Source of the DNA: Candidatus Dependentiae bacterium
Lineage (GTDB): Bacteria; Babelota; Babeliae; Babelales; UBA12411
Assembly (NCBI GenBank): GCA_003511165.1
Contig: DOJW01000009.1
Location: 45,253 to 109,252, forward strand
DNA length: 64,000 nucleotides
Direction: 5' to 3'
Part shown: positions 34,668-43,484 of the stretch, one piece after another
Position numbering within the stretch: the stretch's first letter is position 1
Layout of the letters: every line of letters begins with the position of its first letter
Notes under the pieces: generated by a model
Told to the model about the DNA's origin: nothing
What the model saw: the letters and a program-made list of their open reading frames with translations, nothing else
Database searches by the model: none
Made by a program: the position numbers and the translations under genes

Positions 34668-35750
34668 TTAAAACCATCTAAAAAATTTTCGAATAAAAGA
34701 TTTTTTAGTAGTTTTTTCTTTTTCAAGGATAGATTGCAACTCATTAGCTAATTTGACCATTTTTGGTAGTTTTGATAAGGAAATTGTTAATCGTTTCCAT
34801 TCATTAAATTCGATAGCGGGCATTCCGGCAACGATTGCACCATCTTTTAAATCTTTTAGAATTCCACTTTTCGAAATAATTTTTACGCCATTTCCAATTT
34901 TTATGTGATCTTTTATTGCTACCTGTCCACCGATTTGACATCCCATTCCGACAGTTGCTCCGCCAGCTATTCCTGTTTGTGCAATGATTGCAGTGTGGGC
35001 TCCAATTTTTACATTGTGTGCAATATGAACAAGATTATCTAATTTTACCCCATCAGAAATTATTGTTTCATCAAATGCTGCTCTATCGATACAACAATTG
35101 GATCCAATTTCTACATGATTTCCAATTCGCACGATTCCGATTTGCGGAACTTTCCAAAGACCATTTTTTCTAGGTTTATAGCTATACCCATCAGAACCTA
35201 TAACTGATCCACTATGAATAATTGTATTATTACCGATAATGCATCGGTCTAAAACTTTTACCCCAGGATAAAAAATAACATTTGTACCTATTTGGCAATT
35301 TTTACCGATAAAAACATTACTATGAATTATAGAATTTTCACCGATAGAACAGTTTTCTTCTATAGTTGCAAATTGTTTGATAGTGACATTTTGTGCAATT
35401 TTTGCTGTTTTGTGAATGCTTGCAAGTGGTGAAATTTCACAAGAACAATTTTTGTGTTCAATGAAATTTGTTAATTTTTGAAAAGCTGCAAGAGGATCTG
35501 AAACGATCAAGAAACTTTTTTCTGGAGTCCATGCCTTGCTTGCTATGATTAATTTTGCGTTGCTTTTTTTTATCAAATCAAGTGACAGTGGATCAAAAAC
35601 AGAAGCATCTTCATGATCTAAGAAAATAGATAAATCATTTTCGGACGCTGTTTCAAGCGATTTAATTTCTTCTATCAAAAAATTAGGATCGAGGGTTGTT
35701 GTACCCTCGATCAAATTTGACAGCTCATTAATTGTTAAATTAATTTTCAT
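34668..35750 (-). CDS. lpxD: UDP-3-O-acylglucosamine N-acyltransferase (LpxD)
   Basis: Third committed step of lipid A synthesis: adds an acyl chain from acyl-ACP. 360 aa. N-terminal uridine-binding domain (about residues 1-100), then a left-handed beta-helix with many hexapeptide repeats such as ENCSIGENSIIHSNVFIG and a catalytic His in LVHIAHNVKIG. A C-terminal helical part follows. The reverse-strand order ompH-lpxD is the conserved one in Gram-negatives. Gap to ompH is 12 bp. Confidence 0.95.
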   Translation of the reverse strand: MKINLTINELSNLIEGTTTLDPNFLIEEIKSLETASENDLSIFLDHEDASVFDPLSLDLIKKSNAKLIIASKAWTPEKSFLIVSDPLAAFQKLTNFIEHKNCSCEISPLASIHKTAKIAQNVTIKQFATIEENCSIGENSIIHSNVFIGKNCQIGTNVIFYPGVKVLDRCIIGNNTIIHSGSVIGSDGYSYKPRKNGLWKVPQIGIVRIGNHVEIGSNCCIDRAAFDETIISDGVKLDNLVHIAHNVKIGAHTAIIAQTGIAGGATVGMGCQIGGQVAIKDHIKIGNGVKIISKSGILKDLKDGAIVAGMPAIEFNEWKRLTISLSKLPKMVKLANELQSILEKEKTTKKSFIRKFFRWF

Positions 35751-35762
35751 AAAGCTTTATTT

Positions 35763-36317
35763 TTAATGGGTTGCAGGTTTAGCAGTTTTAGCTTTTTTTG
35801 CACTGTATTCACTATCAGCCATTTCTGTTACTTTTGCAGTTAAATCTATTTCAGGAGCTATATCAAGTACAGCATCGGAACGCGTATTTAAAAGAATGCT
35901 ACCTTTTGCTTCTCTAAATAATGATCGAGCAATTTCTTCATGTTTCATAGAAATTATTTGAAGCTTTGTGTTGTGTTCTGCTTTAAGATCTTCTTCTTTT
36001 CCTGTTCCAAGCCTGTCTAGTTGACGCATTTCTCTGTTAAGATCTGCTTGTTTTTGAATAAATGCTTCAGGTGTTAATAAATTTGCTTTTGCTTGGCTTT
36101 CGAATGCTTTGCCTTGTGCTTGTATTTTTTGAGCTTTGTCTTTGAGTTCTTTTTGAGCTGTTTCCTTCTTTTTTTCAAGTTGAGTTTCAACATCGCGAGC
36201 TTCTTGGCTATTTCTAACTGATGCTTCTACATCAAATCCATAAATTCCTGTATTTGCACAGATGAAAGAGCAAGTTAAAAGTGTTGAGCTTGCAAGACCT
36301 AAAATTAGTTTTTTCAT
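35763..36317 (-). CDS. skp: OmpH/Skp-like periplasmic chaperone
   Basis: Periplasmic holdase for outer-membrane proteins. 184 aa. Signal peptide at residues 1-21 (LILGLASSTLLTCSFICA). The mature part is a long alpha-hairpin of Lys/Glu/Gln-rich coiled coil, with the short GFDVEASVRNSQ start resembling VDxxxVxxxS of Skp. It ends with a Lys/Ala-rich tail. Followed by lpxD at 12 bp. It supports a double-membrane envelope. Confidence 0.85.
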   Translation of the reverse strand: MKKLILGLASSTLLTCSFICANTGIYGFDVEASVRNSQEARDVETQLEKKKETAQKELKDKAQKIQAQGKAFESQAKANLLTPEAFIQKQADLNREMRQLDRLGTGKEEDLKAEHNTKLQIISMKHEEIARSLFREAKGSILLNTRSDAVLDIAPEIDLTAKVTEMADSEYSAKKAKTAKPATH

Positions 36318-36431
36318 ATCTAAAATCCTTCTTTATAATTTTAAAACTTATTTCATCATTCTTCTAAAAAAGAAGCAAAAATAGCATATATTCTTTAAAA
36401 GTTATCGTCAATTTCGAATATCACTAAATAT

Positions 36432-38027
36432 TTAAAATATTTCATCAATTGTCTTTTTTATATCCATTAAACTTACTGAAGTTGTAAGTACTTTATATAA
36501 ATCCTGATCATATTCACGAGTTTTTATAACTATTGGCATTGGTACAGCATGTCCCATTAGAAGCGCTTGTTTTTTTGTATCTAAAGTTGCAAGGACGCCT
36601 CGTAATTCTGAAGAATTTGAAGTTCCGCAAAGAACTGATTGAATATCTTTTTCATCGCTGAGTAGGGCAACTATTTTGGTGCCGATTTGTGACATTATTT
36701 CTTGGTCAATTCCGGAAGGTCTTTGATCGACTATAAGTAATGAAACATAATATTTTCTCATTTCACGTGCAATGATACCAAAAATAGTTTGTCTTGCGGT
36801 TTGAGGATTTAAAAATTTATGAGCTTCTTCGATGGTGATTACAAGTTTTTGTGGTTCATGTTCTTTTTGCATAGAGGAGAGAAATTTTTCAGTTTTTTTT
36901 ACATAAACTTCATGAATTCTTCGCGTAATAATGTTTGAAACGAGTAGATAGCAAAGCATCGATGCATGAGTGCCAAATTCTAAAATTACGTTTATTCCTC
37001 TGTCTAAATTTTCTAAAAGTTTATTGATAACAGATTCATCAACTTTTTTTTCTGTTAAAAAAGGAAAACTTTCAAGGCGGCGGAGTTTTCTGTAAAGAGC
37101 GCTGAGCGATTCGGCATGAGCTCCTATTTCTTCCGCAAATTCTTTTAAGCAATCACCTTTTGATAAAAGGACTGAAAGCCATTGATTTCTGTATTTGCTT
37201 GAAATTAAATATGCAGCTTCGATAGCAGTTGGGTGCAGATTTAATTCATCCTGAAGAGACATAACATCATCAACGCGGATATCTTGATAATTTAATAAAA
37301 CTTCGACGTCTGGATTTCCGCCACGTCTTCGAGTTGAGGTTGGATCTAGGGAGAAAATAGAAACTTTATTAGGGAATAATGTTTTTAAACCTTTAACAAA
37401 AGATTCGCCGCTTCCTTCTTTTCTTGCTTGAAGTCCATATTCACTATGCATATCAAAGATCAAATTAACTGCTTTTTCATTTTTTATTAAAGCTGCAAGT
37501 ATAAGCCTGGTGAAAAAAGTTTTTCCTGTTCCTGTTCGACCAAAAATTCCATTACTTCTTTCGACTAAAAGATCAAGATTTATACAAACTGGTGTGTTCA
37601 TATCAAGTGGGGTTCCTATGTTGAAATATTTATTGCTTATTTGTTCATCACCAAAAATATCATAAACATCTTGCTGCGTTGCTTCATAAACCGGCGTAAA
37701 ATGCGGAGGAACAGTTTTTACAGGCATACGATTTTTTGCTTTGTCGAGCATAAGCATCGGTCTTAGTTGGACCGTGGCATAAATATCTCTTTTTTTTAGT
37801 TGATCTAGTAGAAGCGATTCTTTTTCAGATGGTGGAAATAGTAAAATATCGGGGTTTGTTACTTTTAGTTCCAGGTTGGTTATAAGTGAAAAAAACGTAT
37901 AATTTTCTCCAGGTATTGAGATAAATTTTCCTGTTTTTATGTTTTCGATAGCACATGCCGGTTCGAGGCGCATTGTCAAACCTTCGATAAGCGATCCAGA
38001 TAGAATGTGTCCAATCTTTTTTTTCAT
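36432..38027 (-). CDS. herA: HerA-like DNA-translocating ATPase
   Basis: Hexameric FtsK/HerA-type ATPase that pumps DNA, usually in double-strand-break repair. The 531-aa protein has an N-terminal HAS-barrel-like beta domain (about residues 1-140), a Walker A GRTGTGKT at 163-170, LIFDMHSEYG downstream, a Walker B VITIEEAHKF near residue 395, and an arginine-finger region REMRKYYVSLLIVDQRPSG. The usual nuclease partner NurA is not adjacent. Its ATG overlaps the stop of the upstream ankyrin gene by 4 bp (ATGA), so the two are translationally coupled. Confidence 0.9.
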   Translation of the reverse strand: MKKKIGHILSGSLIEGLTMRLEPACAIENIKTGKFISIPGENYTFFSLITNLELKVTNPDILLFPPSEKESLLLDQLKKRDIYATVQLRPMLMLDKAKNRMPVKTVPPHFTPVYEATQQDVYDIFGDEQISNKYFNIGTPLDMNTPVCINLDLLVERSNGIFGRTGTGKTFFTRLILAALIKNEKAVNLIFDMHSEYGLQARKEGSGESFVKGLKTLFPNKVSIFSLDPTSTRRRGGNPDVEVLLNYQDIRVDDVMSLQDELNLHPTAIEAAYLISSKYRNQWLSVLLSKGDCLKEFAEEIGAHAESLSALYRKLRRLESFPFLTEKKVDESVINKLLENLDRGINVILEFGTHASMLCYLLVSNIITRRIHEVYVKKTEKFLSSMQKEHEPQKLVITIEEAHKFLNPQTARQTIFGIIAREMRKYYVSLLIVDQRPSGIDQEIMSQIGTKIVALLSDEKDIQSVLCGTSNSSELRGVLATLDTKKQALLMGHAVPMPIVIKTREYDQDLYKVLTTSVSLMDIKKTIDEIF

Positions 38028-38665
38028 ATTTTTCTTTTAGCTGAGATGGTTGTTAATAATTCTAATATTTTGATGTATTGTTCATCAATTAATTCTAAAA
38101 AAGAAATTTGTATGGTGGGCGTTAATGAGAGGCGATTTATTTTTATTTGATCTTTTTTTATACGATGAAATTGAAGAGCTAAAAAATGATTATTTAAGTT
38201 AAATGTTTTTTCTATTTTTGAAATAATTCTGTCAAATAAAATTGATGAAATATTTAAAAGATTAGATCTGTTATGTTTATATTTGTTTTGTAAAAATTCA
38301 AAAGTCATTTCAAATATTTCCAAATATTCAGTTGCTATACGTATGTAGTTATATTTATTTATTTTTGCATTTAACATGACATCAAAAATATAATGTCCTT
38401 GCTTGTCAGTTTCTTCAATATTTGCTTCATGATCTAAAAGTAATTTTAAAATATCCAAATTTCCAAGCGATGCTGCATAAAGAAGATAGGGCCTATGGTT
38501 TGTTAAGGGTTCGTTTATATCAAAATCTTCAGGAGAATTTGTGAAAAAAAAATTTAATTCTTGAATCTTATTTTCCTTGATTAATAGGCATAAGGTAGCT
38601 TCATATTTTGAGGCATTTAAAAAGGTAAAAGCTAGTAACAAAAACAATAAAATTTTTTTGAACAT
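38024..38665 (-). CDS. Exported ankyrin-repeat protein
   Basis: 213 aa with a signal peptide at residues 1-18 (LLLFLLLAFTFLNA). One and a half to two ankyrin repeats are visible: LLYAASLGNLDILKLLLDHEANIEETDKQG and a following partial unit. The remaining C-terminal 120 residues are helical without known motif. Ankyrin proteins with signal peptides are common candidate host-interaction factors in intracellular bacteria; that role is inference. Coupled to herA by an ATGA overlap, an odd pairing of secreted and DNA-repair genes. Confidence 0.8.
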   Translation of the reverse strand: MFKKILLFLLLAFTFLNASKYEATLCLLIKENKIQELNFFFTNSPEDFDINEPLTNHRPYLLYAASLGNLDILKLLLDHEANIEETDKQGHYIFDVMLNAKINKYNYIRIATEYLEIFEMTFEFLQNKYKHNRSNLLNISSILFDRIISKIEKTFNLNNHFLALQFHRIKKDQIKINRLSLTPTIQISFLELIDEQYIKILELLTTISAKRKI

Positions 38666-38707
38666 GATTTTCTTTTAATTTTTTAGTTATTTAAAATTTA
38701 TAAAAAA

Positions 38708-39124
38708 TTATAGGGATAAAATGACAAATGCAATGGAATAATTTTTTTCATGAGAGATTGATAAATCGGTTTTTATTTGGGGAATTGTTTTATCTATTTT
38801 TTCTTCAAACGATTTCCAATCTATTTTTAAAGTTGGAATATCCCAAGTTTCTAGTATTACCTCGACATGTTTTCTTGCGAATTGAAAAGAAAATGTTGTT
38901 GAATTTAACTTGAGGTGTATCAAAGTGTTACTTAAAGATTTAAAAAAAGCTTCTTTGGCTGCAAAACGAGATGCAAAGTATTGTTCAGTTTTTAAATTTG
39001 GATTAGCCATTAGAAAATTTATTTCTTCTGGCGAAAAGATAGAGGAGAGCTTTTCATCCGAGTAGCTTTTCCATTCTGAAAATCTACTATTTTCTACGAT
39101 GTCGGTTCCTATTCCTAAAATCAT
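38708..39124 (-). CDS. acpS: Holo-[acyl-carrier-protein] synthase
   Basis: Transfers 4'-phosphopantetheine from CoA to acyl carrier protein. 138 aa. N-terminal GIGTDIVENSRF holds the magnesium-binding Asp, and FAAKEAFFKSL carries the catalytic Glu/Lys motif; the end ISHEKNYSIAFVIL is the usual ISHxxxxAxAxv motif. Probably first gene of the reverse-strand run leading to comF. Confidence 0.93.
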   Translation of the reverse strand: MILGIGTDIVENSRFSEWKSYSDEKLSSIFSPEEINFLMANPNLKTEQYFASRFAAKEAFFKSLSNTLIHLKLNSTTFSFQFARKHVEVILETWDIPTLKIDWKSFEEKIDKTIPQIKTDLSISHEKNYSIAFVILSL

Positions 39125-39273
39125 TTTTATCCTTAATTTTGAATCAATTATTTTTAAAATGTAAAAAACTATAAAATAATATTTTACGTAGTTTAAGTTT
39201 CAATTTTATTTACTTTACTATTTTTAATTAATTAAAATAAAAAATCAAAATTTTGAAGTGAAGGAGAGTTTTT

Positions 39274-40050
39274 ATGAAAAATCACTTTTTATATGCATTA
39301 ATTTGTAGCATTGTTTTTAGTCTTAATGTTAATTGTGCGGAATTTAGAAGTTTTATAGGTTATTTCGCAGCTTTAATGCCGACTGAAGAATTTAATAAGC
39401 TTGCAGTTGAAAGAGAAAATTGTAAGATAGAGCCTTTTTATGATGAAGCTTTGGGCGAAGAAGCCGTTATTAAACTAAAAATGGAACTAGATGATTCTAT
39501 TGCAGAACTTTCTGATTTAATCTCGAATTCAAAAGATTCTTTGATTTTGCAATTGCAAGATTTATTTTCTCAGATTCAAAAGAAGTCTACTTTTTTAAAG
39601 CAGCAAGGCTTTGATTCTTTAATTATCATTAAATACATAATTCCTTATTTTGATGAGATTACAAAGTCATTTGATTCTTTAGATTTTTTTCTTTTGAGTG
39701 ATGAGATGCAAAAGATTTTATCAAAAATGGAAAATATCAAAATTATGCTTGCAGCTTTAAATAATTTAAATCCGGATGCAAGCGAAACTACAAAATCTAA
39801 ATTACTTGGGTGCAGCCTAGAATTAACCAAAACCCTTGTAGGTTCTATATCATCAATTTCTGATTATGCCTTAATACTATCAGCTATTTCACTCGATCTT
39901 GTAAAATCGAATGAATCTTATTGTGAAGAAAAACAAGATAAGTTAAGTAAAGATGCTTTTATAGAAAAATATAAACAATATAATGCTGATTTGAATACAG
40001 CTATGACAAAGTGGGGTGATTTGCTGCTACCTATAAAAAGCAAGATTTAA
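39274..40050 (+). CDS. Exported helical protein, function unknown (258 aa)
   Basis: Not recognised. Signal peptide at residues 1-21 ending NVNCA. The mature part is rich in Leu, Ser, Asp and Lys and looks entirely alpha-helical with coiled-coil stretches (about residues 65-115 and 125-165). Three cysteines in the mature part are widely spaced (Lys-Ile neighbours near residue 50, LLGCSLEL, SYCEEK). Good GGAGAG ribosome-binding site. The stop overlaps the convergent YifB gene by 4 bp. Possible secreted or periplasmic effector; no functional evidence. Confidence 0.6.
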   Translation: MKNHFLYALICSIVFSLNVNCAEFRSFIGYFAALMPTEEFNKLAVERENCKIEPFYDEALGEEAVIKLKMELDDSIAELSDLISNSKDSLILQLQDLFSQIQKKSTFLKQQGFDSLIIIKYIIPYFDEITKSFDSLDFFLLSDEMQKILSKMENIKIMLAALNNLNPDASETTKSKLLGCSLELTKTLVGSISSISDYALILSAISLDLVKSNESYCEEKQDKLSKDAFIEKYKQYNADLNTAMTKWGDLLLPIKSKI

Positions 40051-41585
40051 AAATTGTTTTTTTGGAAAATTTGATCAAAAGATCTATAAATTATTGCTTC
40101 TTGAATATGCTGTTTGTTTATCAATTCTTTATTATCAAGGTCTGCAATGGTGCGAGCGATTTTTAAAACTTTATGGTAGCCGCGCATGCTAAGGTGTAAA
40201 ACTTCAAAAGCTTTTTTCAAAATATCTTCTGCATCTTTTTGTAAAACGCAATATTTTTCAACTTGATCTGAAGACATATGTGCGTTTTTTAAATTAGGGG
40301 TTCGTTTATTTTGAATTGTAACAGCTTTTTCAACTTCTAGGTAAATATTGCGAGATGATTTTTCGTTTAGAGCAGAAGATTTTAAATCTTCATACTTGAT
40401 TGTTGGAACAGTAACATGTAAATCAATTCTGTCCAAGAGAGGACCGGATAGTTTACCCAAATATTGTTCTATTTGTTTCGAAGAACAAGTGCAATTTTTA
40501 GTTTTATCGCCAAAATATCCACAAGGACATGGGTTTAGAGCGACGACAAGTAAAAATGATGAAGGGTATTCGACCGCCGTATTTGCTCTGGAGATTAAAA
40601 CTTTTTTATTTTCTAGAGGTTGGCGCAACACTTCAAGTGTTGGTCTTTTAAATTCTGTTAATTCATCTAAAAATAAAACTCCATTGTGGGCAAGACTAAC
40701 TTCTCCTGGTTGAGGCATTGTCCCGCCGCCAACTAAACCTGCTTGAGAAATTGTATGATGGGGCGCGCGAAATGGTCTTGCGGCTAAAATAGAATTTTCT
40801 TTTAATTTTCCACAGACAGAATAAATTTTTGTAGTTTCTATAACATCATCAAATGTTAGTGGCGGTAAAATTGATGGTAATCTTTTGGCGAGCATTGTTT
40901 TACCAGATCCTGGAGGTCCTACAAATAAAATGTTGTGTCCACCAGCAGCTGCTATTTCTAGAGCTCTTTTTGCCTGCCATTGACCTTTTACTTGATTGAA
41001 ATCAAGATCGATTGTTTTATTATTGATATTAAAATTGTTTGAATTACCTATGATTTTTTCTATATTTTTTTCGCCACGTAAAAAAGCAACAAGATCTACC
41101 AGATTATCAACACCTATTATTTCTAAACCGTTTATTAAACTTGCTTCTTTGATATTACCTTTAGGTAGAACTATTCGTTTTTTATTGTGTTGATTTATGC
41201 TATAGGCAATTGGCAAAACTCCTCGAACAGTTTTTATACTGCCGTCTAGTGATAATTCGCCAAGAAAAATTGTTTCATTTATAAAGTCGGATGAAAGTTT
41301 TATCAATTCACTTGCTTGCAGTATTGCTATAGCAATTGGAAGGTCAAATAAAACACCTTCTTTTTTTATATCTGCGGGAGCAAGATTGACTGTTATTAAA
41401 CGTTGAGGAAGTCGTAAGCCGCTATTTTTTAATGCAGCTTTTATTCGATCTTTGCTTTCTTTGATTGCCTTGTCAGGAAGTCCGACGATATTGAAACCTA
41501 AAATCCCAAAAGCAAGATCTACTTCGACATCAACAAGATGCGCATCGATTCCAATAGTTGTTGCTGAAAATATTTTTGAATTCAT
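40047..41585 (-). CDS. comM: YifB/ComM family magnesium-chelatase-like AAA+ ATPase
   Basis: A 512-aa protein of the ComM group, a helicase that helps branch migration during transformation. N-terminal Lon-like (S16) domain (ATTIGIDAHLVDVEVDL onward), then an AAA+ module with Walker A VGPPGSGKT near residue 220, Walker B GVLFLDELTEF, the zinc-like NPCPCGYFGD...CTCS, and a C-terminal Mg-chelatase domain with MSMRGYHKV-like LSMRGYHKVLKIARTIADL. With DprA and ComF it completes a set of three competence-associated genes in the window. Confidence 0.93.
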   Translation of the reverse strand: MNSKIFSATTIGIDAHLVDVEVDLAFGILGFNIVGLPDKAIKESKDRIKAALKNSGLRLPQRLITVNLAPADIKKEGVLFDLPIAIAILQASELIKLSSDFINETIFLGELSLDGSIKTVRGVLPIAYSINQHNKKRIVLPKGNIKEASLINGLEIIGVDNLVDLVAFLRGEKNIEKIIGNSNNFNINNKTIDLDFNQVKGQWQAKRALEIAAAGGHNILFVGPPGSGKTMLAKRLPSILPPLTFDDVIETTKIYSVCGKLKENSILAARPFRAPHHTISQAGLVGGGTMPQPGEVSLAHNGVLFLDELTEFKRPTLEVLRQPLENKKVLISRANTAVEYPSSFLLVVALNPCPCGYFGDKTKNCTCSSKQIEQYLGKLSGPLLDRIDLHVTVPTIKYEDLKSSALNEKSSRNIYLEVEKAVTIQNKRTPNLKNAHMSSDQVEKYCVLQKDAEDILKKAFEVLHLSMRGYHKVLKIARTIADLDNKELINKQHIQEAIIYRSFDQIFQKNNF

Positions 41586-41786
41586 AAATTTTGTCCCTTT
41601 GCCTAAAAATCCCCTTTATTTTACGCAAATTTTCTAATTTTGGTCCAAGTAGGTATAACATGCTTTTTTATTTTTGAAAAGATGGTTAATTTAAAATTTT
41701 GTTTACATGATTTTGTTTGTTTATATATTTTGTTTCTATTGTTTTTTATTAAATAAATGATTCAATTTTTTGTTAAAAGGAAACTT

Positions 41787-42536
41787 ATGAATTTAAAATT
41801 GCTGTATAGTTTTATTTTCTTGTTTTTAATGCTGCAATTTGAAAAAATATTTGCAGACGTTTCTCATAATCTTCCTCCAATGACTTTTTATATATCGCTA
41901 AGTCAAAATGCCAACCCCAATATTTATGCATCATTAGTTTCGGAATTACAAAAAAATGGCAATTATAAAAAAATAAATTTTGAAAATCTATTCCAAACTA
42001 GTCTGCAAGGGGAAACTTCTATTGATCAAGCCAAATCCATATTTGAAGGTGCCATGGGGAACCTAAAAAGTTTCAAATTTTGGGTAGCTGCGACAGGAGC
42101 GACATTGTTATCTTCATATCTTTTAGTTTTATATAAATTGAAAAAAGCAGAATGGGTTTTGGGAAAAACTGATTTATGGTCTTTTTGGAAAAGTGAGAAA
42201 AATATTTTTGAATTAGCGTCAATGAACGAAAAAGAGTTTATAGAATTACTTTTATTTGAGATTCAAGCAAAATATACTTCGATAAATGCTGTAAATGATT
42301 ATTCGACTCCTTTGGGCTTATTCTTTAAAAATATTGATTTAGAAGTTGAGAATATTGAAATGTATGTGTGGCTTTCTTCGAAAATTAAACAGTTACATCT
42401 TACAAAGATATTTCCAATTGATGAAAAAATAATTTTAGGATCTGCGGACAGAATTAATAAACTTACTTTTCTGAGATCTAAAATTTGGAACTGGATTTCA
42501 AAACAGAAAGCTGTGAATAGTTTAGAAAGTTTGTAA
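41787..42536 (+). CDS. Exported or membrane-anchored protein, function unknown (249 aa)
   Basis: Not recognised. The ATG at 41787 is chosen because AAAAGG lies 6 bp upstream and because it gives a clean signal peptide (LLYSFIFLFLMLQFEKIFA). An in-frame ATG 30 bp earlier has no site. A second hydrophobic segment at about residues 97-117 (VAATGATLLSSYLLVLY) would make it a membrane protein with a cytoplasmic C-terminal half rich in Lys and Trp. Lies 16 bp before the 2-hydroxyacid dehydrogenase gene. Confidence 0.55.
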   Translation: MNLKLLYSFIFLFLMLQFEKIFADVSHNLPPMTFYISLSQNANPNIYASLVSELQKNGNYKKINFENLFQTSLQGETSIDQAKSIFEGAMGNLKSFKFWVAATGATLLSSYLLVLYKLKKAEWVLGKTDLWSFWKSEKNIFELASMNEKEFIELLLFEIQAKYTSINAVNDYSTPLGLFFKNIDLEVENIEMYVWLSSKIKQLHLTKIFPIDEKIILGSADRINKLTFLRSKIWNWISKQKAVNSLESL

Positions 42537-42552
42537 TTAGCAAGAGGTAGTG

Positions 42553-43473
42553 ATGAAGGTTGTTGATTTAACGGGTGGTTGTATATTTCCAGAACATGCT
42601 GAAAAATTAAAAAAATATGCAGTAAGTTATGAGGTTTATAAAAATGTTCCCCATGATGACAAAGAGATTTTGAAAAGAGTAGGGGATGCAGATATTTTAA
42701 TTAGTTTTTTGATGCATATTTCTGCTTATGTGATTGATAATGCTCCTAATTTGAAACTTGTTTCTCTGGGTACTACAGGGTTTGATGATGCAGACTTATA
42801 TGCTGCAACGAAAAAAGATGTAAAAGTTTGCTATGTTCCTGGATATGCGACAAATGCTGTTGCGGAACATACAATCGGGTTAATGCTCAACGCAGGTCGT
42901 CTTGCTTTTAAATCTATGCTTGATCTTAAGGGCGGAATTTATGATCACTGTAGGTATAGAGGAAAAGAATTAAAACAAAAAACTTTGGGTATTTTAGGAT
43001 TTGGAAAAATTGGTAAAGAAGTTGCTAAAATAGCACAAAATGGATTTGCAATGAAAATTATTACATATGATGTAGGGTCTTCGCGAGCCGATTTTGAAAA
43101 TATTTTAAAGCAAAGTGATTTTATATCTATTCATTTGCCGCTAACTCCACAAACCAAGCATATTATTAGTTTTAAAGAATTTAATTTGATGAAGGATGGG
43201 GTTGTCTTAGTTAATACTGCAAGAGGTGGAATTATAGACGAAAAAGCTTTGATAGAAAGCGTAAGGTCTGGAAAAGTTTTTGCAGCAGGGCTTGATGTTT
43301 TGCAAGATGAGCCTATGAGTGTGAAAGATCCTGTTTTTAATTATTCATCAATTTGTGTTACTCCTCATATTGCATATAATTCTGATGAAGCAATTTATAA
43401 TCGTTCCTTGATGGTAACTGAAAATATAATTAGTTTTATTAATGGAAAACCTCAAAATTTAGCATGTTTGTAA
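42553..43473 (+). CDS. D-isomer-specific 2-hydroxyacid dehydrogenase
   Basis: NAD(P)-dependent oxidoreductase (306 aa) of the family that includes 3-phosphoglycerate dehydrogenase, hydroxypyruvate reductase and D-lactate dehydrogenase. The nucleotide-binding loop is LGFGKIGKEVA; the catalytic Arg lies in NTARGGIIDE, the Glu in DEPM, and the His in TPHIAYNS. No C-terminal ACT domain, so not a classical feedback-regulated SerA. The substrate is not fixed by sequence. Start at 42553 with AGAGG upstream. Followed by gap after 11 bp, which suggests a link to glycolytic intermediates. Confidence 0.9.
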   Translation: MKVVDLTGGCIFPEHAEKLKKYAVSYEVYKNVPHDDKEILKRVGDADILISFLMHISAYVIDNAPNLKLVSLGTTGFDDADLYAATKKDVKVCYVPGYATNAVAEHTIGLMLNAGRLAFKSMLDLKGGIYDHCRYRGKELKQKTLGILGFGKIGKEVAKIAQNGFAMKIITYDVGSSRADFENILKQSDFISIHLPLTPQTKHIISFKEFNLMKDGVVLVNTARGGIIDEKALIESVRSGKVFAAGLDVLQDEPMSVKDPVFNYSSICVTPHIAYNSDEAIYNRSLMVTENIISFINGKPQNLACL

Positions 43474-43484
43474 AGGATAAAATA

